Part shown: one piece after another, positions 62,938 to 64,000 of the stretch
Position numbering within the stretch: position 1 is the stretch's first letter
Layout of the letters: each line of letters starts with the position of its first letter
NCBI GenBank assembly: GCA_903875605.1
Contig: CAIQWT010000008.1
Coordinates: forward strand, 62,001-126,000
Direction of reading: 5' to 3'
From: an uncultured Geobacteraceae bacterium
GTDB lineage: Bacteria; Desulfobacterota; Desulfuromonadia; Geobacterales; Pseudopelobacteraceae
DNA length: 64,000 bases
Notes under the pieces: model-generated
What the model was told of the DNA's origin: nothing
The model's input: the letters and a program-made list of their open reading frames with translations, nothing else
Database searches by the model: none
Translations under genes and position numbers: made by a program

Positions 62938-63345
62938 ATGACAAAAAAAATTCTGGTGGTAGATGATTCATTCGTCATGAGGACACTTATAAAAGATATT
63001 CTGTCGGTCGATTCAGAACTCCAGGTGGTTGGTGAAGCGGTTAACGGCATCGAGACGCTGGAAAAAGTCAGGCAGCTTCAGCCTGATGTTGTGCTGCTTG
63101 ATATTGAAATGCCGGGTATGGATGGTATTGAGTGCATGAAGCGCCTGAAGCTGATGAGCCCGTGCAAAATAGTTATTGTGTCGTCGGTGGCTCAGGTCGG
63201 CTCACCGCAGGCGGTAGAGGCCCGCAGGCTCGGTGCCGTAGAGGTTATATCAAAACCCTCCGGTGCCCTGAGTCTTGATCTGAAAGCAAAAAAAGGGAGC
63301 GATATTGTTAAAATTTCCCGTCGAGCCGCCGGGTTGCCGGAGTGA
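62938..63345 (+). CDS. Lone receiver domain related to CheB (CheY-like)
   Basis: A 135-residue receiver with GGGAG 9 bases upstream. VVDDSFVMRTLIKDIL, LLDIEMPGMDGIECM (phospho-Asp), VSSVAQVGSP and VISKPSGALSLDL resemble the N-terminal half of CheB more than CheY, without any methylesterase part. It may be the phosphorylated output or a phosphate sink of this system. Its stop overlaps the cheA start. Confidence 0.88.
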   Translation: MTKKILVVDDSFVMRTLIKDILSVDSELQVVGEAVNGIETLEKVRQLQPDVVLLDIEMPGMDGIECMKRLKLMSPCKIVIVSSVAQVGSPQAVEARRLGAVEVISKPSGALSLDLKAKKGSDIVKISRRAAGLPE

Positions 63346-64000
63346 GTGACTTTATCGATACTATCTGGTCTCAGTTTGGCGTAGAGACTCAGGAACATAT
63401 CGAAGAGATCGAGCTGAATCTGGTCGAAACGGAACGGTCCGGGGCTACTCCTGAGCTTGTCGGCAGCCTCTTTCGGTCATTTCATTCGCTGAAGGGTCTT
63501 GGCACAGCCGTGGATATGAACTCTTTTTCGCGGTTGGCCCACAGAGCGGAAGATATTCTCGGCGTGGTCCGCGAAGGGGACTTTCCTCTGAACAGTGATG
63601 TCATTTCACTGCTTCTGGCGGTATTGGATGAGATAAAGGTATTGCGTCACGGTGTAGTTGCATCGCACACAAATGCGGATGCAAATCCGCAACTGCTTGA
63701 ACATCTGGCTGAGACTTTCAGTTCAATGGAGCCTCACCGGGTCAGCCCTGCTGTGCTGCCACCTGACGAACAGCCTTCTCCAGTGATATTGCAGGTAGAT
63801 CCCGAAATGCTTCTCTATTTTCTTGAGTTGTCGCGGGAAAAAATGGTGGCTCTTTCAAGTTTGCTGGGATCGCATTGCCTGGAGCCGGAAGCGCGCGATC
63901 TGTCCTTCGATACTGCACTAGGGAAGCTTGTCTCTGCAGAAATCGACCAGCTTGGCTATGCAGCTGAAGTTATGGAATTTTATAATCTGGCGGAAGCTCT
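63342..64000 (+). CDS. cheA: CheA-type histidine kinase (N-terminal part, cut by window end)
   Basis: GTG 63342 overlaps the previous stop (GTGAGTGA). The frame runs open to the edge (219 codons). An Hpt domain begins it: SFHSLKGLGTAVDMNSFSRL carries the phospho-acceptor His about residue 47. From about 110 a linker and a second helical region (PVILQVDPEMLLYFLELSRE) follow; dimerisation, ATPase and CheW domains lie beyond the window. The assignment as CheA rests on Hpt plus operon context. Confidence 0.8.
   Translation, partial: MSDFIDTIWSQFGVETQEHIEEIELNLVETERSGATPELVGSLFRSFHSLKGLGTAVDMNSFSRLAHRAEDILGVVREGDFPLNSDVISLLLAVLDEIKVLRHGVVASHTNADANPQLLEHLAETFSSMEPHRVSPAVLPPDEQPSPVILQVDPEMLLYFLELSREKMVALSSLLGSHCLEPEARDLSFDTALGKLVSAEIDQLGYAAEVMEFYNLAEA

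Noticed and set aside
1-64000. CRISPR arrays, rRNA or tRNA genes
   Set aside because: I saw no regularly spaced direct repeats and no rRNA or cloverleaf-like sequence on reading the intergenic parts. A short tRNA could still be missed by eye.

Overview
The window looks like a chromosomal segment of a Geobacterales-type deltaproteobacterium (Desulfuromonadia). This rests on gene content and order: mutS2, an smc–roadblock–ftsY–zapB/zapA–5-FCL–rny–ymdB–tyrS–rnj housekeeping block, sigma-54 promoters, many histidine kinases and a chemosensory operon. The genus is my inference; no rRNA or other decisive marker is present.

Layout. (1) 1–2890: the tail of a probable radical SAM gene, a tiny Cys protein, and convergent mutS2. 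(2) 3100–3930: an mqsRA toxin–antitoxin pair whose toxin frame has no ATG/GTG/TTG start in the expected place. (3) 4091–8264: a complete, previously transposed Tn3-family-like element of 4164 bp. It has about 44-bp terminal inverted repeats flanked by a perfect 5-bp duplication (TTTAA). Inside are an internally deleted tnpA remnant, an integron-type tyrosine integrase in the position a Tn3 resolvase would occupy, a divergent passenger region with an attC-like site, an outer-membrane-type protein gene and a RelE/HigB–HigA-type toxin–antitoxin pair. This is the most unusual object in the window. (4) 8400–9240: a lipoprotein beta-carbonic anhydrase. (5) 9457–24427: eleven co-oriented genes for fatty-acid beta-oxidation (fadD, fadN, fadA, fadE, metallo-beta-lactamase-fold protein, dienoyl-CoA-reductase-like flavoprotein, exported chalcone-isomerase-like protein, thioesterase, enoyl-CoA hydratase, an Fe-S protein and a second acyl-CoA dehydrogenase). 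They are read leftward from a promoter overlapped by a perfect 10-bp palindrome. The divergent fadL–VolA-like lipase–SCP2 genes (25013–29164) carry a related operator. Together they form one lipid-scavenging locus: surface lipase, outer-membrane transporter, acyl-CoA ligase, oxidation spiral.

(6) 29360–45028: housekeeping genes for chromosome segregation (smc), protein targeting (ftsY), division (zapA/zapB-like), folate (5-FCL), RNA decay (rny, rnj), translation (tyrS, release-factor-like, rlmI), lipid (plsC) and molybdenum cofactor (mog/moaB). A candidate 6S RNA lies between zapA and 5-FCL, its classical position. (7) 45354–64000: a signalling region. It starts with a sigma-54 promoter, a zinc-ribbon peptide and a PilZ protein, then a sigma-54 activator with a degenerate receiver, two paralogous membrane histidine kinases, two related receiver–kinase hybrids and a lone receiver. 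A second sigma-54 promoter precedes an HD-GYP protein and a chemosensory operon (MCP, CheR, triple-CheW protein, CheB, a CheB-like lone receiver and a CheA cut by the window end). PilZ plus HD-GYP suggest that cyclic-di-GMP and chemosensory signalling are joined here.
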